From NCBI GenBank assembly GCA_023412655.1, contig JAEYNH010000024.1, forward strand, positions 1-21,561: DNA of 21,561 nucleotides. The letters are read 5' to 3'. Below are positions 19,808 to 21,561 of this stretch, piece by piece. The notes beneath the pieces are model-generated. The model was not told the origin of the DNA. It did no database searches and saw only the letters and a list, made by a program, of their open reading frames with translations. The number at the start of each line of letters is the position of its first letter. Position 1 is the first letter of the stretch. The stretch is from Pseudomonadota bacterium (lineage in GTDB: Bacteria; Pseudomonadota; Alphaproteobacteria; Caulobacterales; Caulobacteraceae). The position numbers and the translations under genes were made by a program.

Positions 19808-21561
19808 CGGGACAGCTCCAGCAAGGCGAGATCGATGCTGTCGTCCACGAGGCGGGCGGCGACCACCACGCCGTCGTTGCGCACTGTGAAGGTGGGGCGG
19901 TGCGCGATGGCCCAGGCTCCGACCCGCCGCGTATGGCCCGCCCAGTCCATCCGCCACAGAGCGTCCTGCCCCTCGCTACGACGAAGGGCGTAGATGCCGT
20001 CGGCGCCTGCCGCCCACGCCTCGAGCTGGGCTGCGCGCGGGTTGCCGGGCGGTGCCGACAATCGTCCCGAGGCCGGGTCGAACAGCAGGATCGCCGGATC
20101 GTCCGCCCTGCGCGCGAACAGGCGCCCGTCCGGCGCCCGCCGGAGGATCGCCACGCCCGCGCCTCCGGGAACGGCCCGCGGCTCGCCGCCCGGCGTCAGC
20201 GCCATGAGGCGCCAGCCCGTCTCGCCGCGCTCGCCATAGTAGAGGACGCCATCGTCCGACCACGCCAGGCCGGCCTTGCGCCGGCCATCGCGGGTCAGCC
20301 GCCGCTGGCCCGAGCCGTCGGCCGACATGGACCAGATGTCGGTGGCGCCCGCCACCACCGCAAGGAAGGCGATCCGACCCCCGTCCGGCGACCAGCGCGG
20401 GGAGTGGACGAAGCTTGCCCCAATCGCGGTCAGCCGCGCGGGTGGGGCGCCCGGGGCGCGGACCCAGATCTCGTTCGCCCCACTGGCGTCCGCGCCGTAG
20501 ACCAGCGCGCCGCCGGGCCCGGCGTCCGGATCCCAGACCGCCCCCTCCGCGGCGCCCAGGCTCGCGACCGCGCCCGCCGGATCCACTGTCACCAGATCGC
20601 CCCGCGTGCGCACCGTTTCCACCGCGAGGCGGTTGCTGCGGTCGGCGGTGAGGCCGGCCATCGGCATTACGCCCAGACTGACGCGGCGCGGCTCCCCGCC
20701 CCGCGTCGGCGCCGCCCAGAGGCCGAAATCGCCGCCGCGATTACCGGTGAAGAATAGTGTCGTGGAATCCGCGCTCCAGGCGAAGCCACCCGCCTTCTGT
20801 CCGCCGGTTGTCAGTGCTCGCTCGTCACCGGTGGCGAGTTCCAGCAGCCACAGATCGTCGCTGCCCAGCGCGGCCGTACGGCGGAAGGCCAGCCAGCGGC
20901 CATCCGGCGAGATCACCGGAACCGCATCGCCAACTGCGGCGGCCGGCGGGCGCGTCAAGGCGCGACGAGCGCCGCTGTCCAGGTCCAGCGCGTACAGTCG
21001 GCGAACGCCCTCGGGGCCGCGGTCGGCGAAGGCCAGCGTCCTCCCATCGAGCCAGGCCAGCGAGGTGCGGCCCTCCCGTTCGCAACGGCCGACCACACGC
21101 TCGACGCCGCGGGGCACGCTCGTCACCACCACCGCGCAAGGGTGGCCATCCTGCTCCCGGGTGAAAGCCAGGCGCGTGCCGTCCGGCGACCAGGCCGGGG
21201 CGCTCTCATCAGCCGCGGGCGTCTGCGTGAGACGCAACGGGGGATCACCGACCGCAAGCCCGCGCAGCAGAATGTCCCGTGGCGCGCCGAAGCCCGCGCC
21301 CGCTGCAAAGGCCAGCAGGCTGCCGTCCGGCGAAAGGGCCGGGTCGGTTTCCACGCCCGGGTCGCGGGTCAGCGGCCGGATCGCACTGGCCTGCCAGTCT
21401 CCGCGCCAGGGGGCCAGCATGGTCGCGGCGGCGCCCCCCACGACGACGCTCCCCAGGACCAACCAGACCAGCGCCGGCGCCCCCCGGCGGGCTCCGGCCT
21501 GCGGCGGCTCGGAGCGCCCCCGCCGCCCCCGGGCGGCCCGGGGCCGCCGCCCGGAGCCCCC
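19804..21561 (-). CDS. Membrane-anchored PD40/TolB-type beta-propeller protein, 5' end missing
   Basis: The stop is at 19804-19806 and the frame stays open to the window edge, giving 585 visible residues. The window-edge part is Gly/Arg/Pro-rich and basic (about 1-28), then comes one membrane segment (about 28-48, including ALVWLVLGSVVVGGAAA). The rest is a beta propeller with repeated PD40 motifs: DPALSPDGSLLAF, APAWSPDGTRLAF, VPVISPDGRWLAF, GFAWSADSTTLFF, SPRWSPDGGRIAF and GLAWSDDG. A TTG at 21462 could be called a start, but it falls inside the membrane helix, so the true start is upstream. A basic linker, one helix and a periplasmic TolB-like propeller are typical of CadC-like regulators with an N-terminal winged helix, or of Ser/Thr kinases with the same tail. 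That domain is not visible here. Confidence 0.85.
   Translation of the reverse strand, partial: GGSGRRPRAARGRRGRSEPPQAGARRGAPALVWLVLGSVVVGGAAATMLAPWRGDWQASAIRPLTRDPGVETDPALSPDGSLLAFAAGAGFGAPRDILLRGLAVGDPPLRLTQTPAADESAPAWSPDGTRLAFTREQDGHPCAVVVTSVPRGVERVVGRCEREGRTSLAWLDGRTLAFADRGPEGVRRLYALDLDSGARRALTRPPAAAVGDAVPVISPDGRWLAFRRTAALGSDDLWLLELATGDERALTTGGQKAGGFAWSADSTTLFFTGNRGGDFGLWAAPTRGGEPRRVSLGVMPMAGLTADRSNRLAVETVRTRGDLVTVDPAGAVASLGAAEGAVWDPDAGPGGALVYGADASGANEIWVRAPGAPPARLTAIGASFVHSPRWSPDGGRIAFLAVVAGATDIWSMSADGSGQRRLTRDGRRKAGLAWSDDGVLYYGERGETGWRLMALTPGGEPRAVPGGAGVAILRRAPDGRLFARRADDPAILLFDPASGRLSAPPGNPRAAQLEAWAAGADGIYALRRSEGQDALWRMDWAGHTRRVGAWAIAHRPTFTVRNDGVVVAARLVDDSIDLALLELSR

Noticed and set aside
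21463..21561. Possible GC-rich repeat or sequencing artefact at the right edge
   Set aside because: The frame of the propeller protein runs through it without a stop, and a Gly/Arg/Pro-rich linker before a membrane helix is expected for this architecture.
1..21561. CRISPR arrays, tRNA/rRNA genes, insertion sequences, phage or toxin-antitoxin genes
   Set aside because: No regularly spaced repeats, no transposase-, integrase- or toxin-like proteins and no recognisable tRNA or rRNA segments were seen by reading; a tRNAscan or Rfam search was not possible here.

Overview
The window is about 70% GC, gene-dense and has no RNA genes, insertion sequences, phage genes or CRISPR arrays that I can see. 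Gene content and protein style (pirin, TesB-like thioesterase, alphaproteobacterial Crp/Fnr regulator without cysteines, AsmA protein, cytochrome c'/b561 pair, PssY/HfsE-like sugar transferase, bacterial topoisomerase IB) suggest an alphaproteobacterium, probably Caulobacterales (Caulobacter/Phenylobacterium-like). That placement is inference; no marker gene settles it. It reads as ordinary chromosome, not as an island.

Layout. Left edge (1-95, minus): the first 31 codons of a lipoprotein with a clear lipobox. Then an NTF2-like protein (245-679, +), a TesB-like thioesterase (683-1501, -), a pirin (1556-2437, +), an SDR oxidoreductase (2434-3204, -) and a 67-residue protein (3253-3456, -). A 313-bp divergent region with several short palindromes leads to a Crp/Fnr regulator (3770-4552, +). 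PEP carboxylase (ppc, 4563-7259, -) and an amidase (7337-8614, +) follow.

The centre is a minus-strand run: a hotdog-like thioesterase relative (10878-11603), L-lactate dehydrogenase lldD (9677-10819), a 63-residue paralogue of the 67-residue protein (9384-9575), and a PAP2 phosphatase (8611-9324). A coiled-coil hypothetical protein lies at 11757-12089 (+).

A second minus-strand run reads from 17351 down to 12086: rlmJ, a small Pro-rich membrane protein, a polyprenyl-phosphate sugar transferase, a large AsmA protein, cytochrome c' and cytochrome b561. The gaps are 62, 37, 56, 57 and 2 bp, so co-transcription is possible. This run joins envelope functions (sugar transferase, AsmA, small membrane protein) to a small electron-transfer pair. 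Divergent from it are topoisomerase IB (17423-18505, +) and a luciferase-like flavin monooxygenase (18599-19807, +). The right edge (19804-21561, -) is a membrane-anchored PD40/TolB-type beta-propeller protein whose frame is open to the window end; by architecture it is probably the C-terminal part of a CadC-like membrane regulator.

The most notable patterns are these. (1) Two tiny paralogues about 6 kb apart align without gaps over 50 residues. (2) Four of six convergent gene pairs end in one shared CTAG in which both genes use TAG stops. (3) Six of about 20 genes use GTG or TTG starts. (4) Short perfect palindromes lie upstream of the Crp/Fnr gene. I found no convincing evidence for a new multi-gene system.
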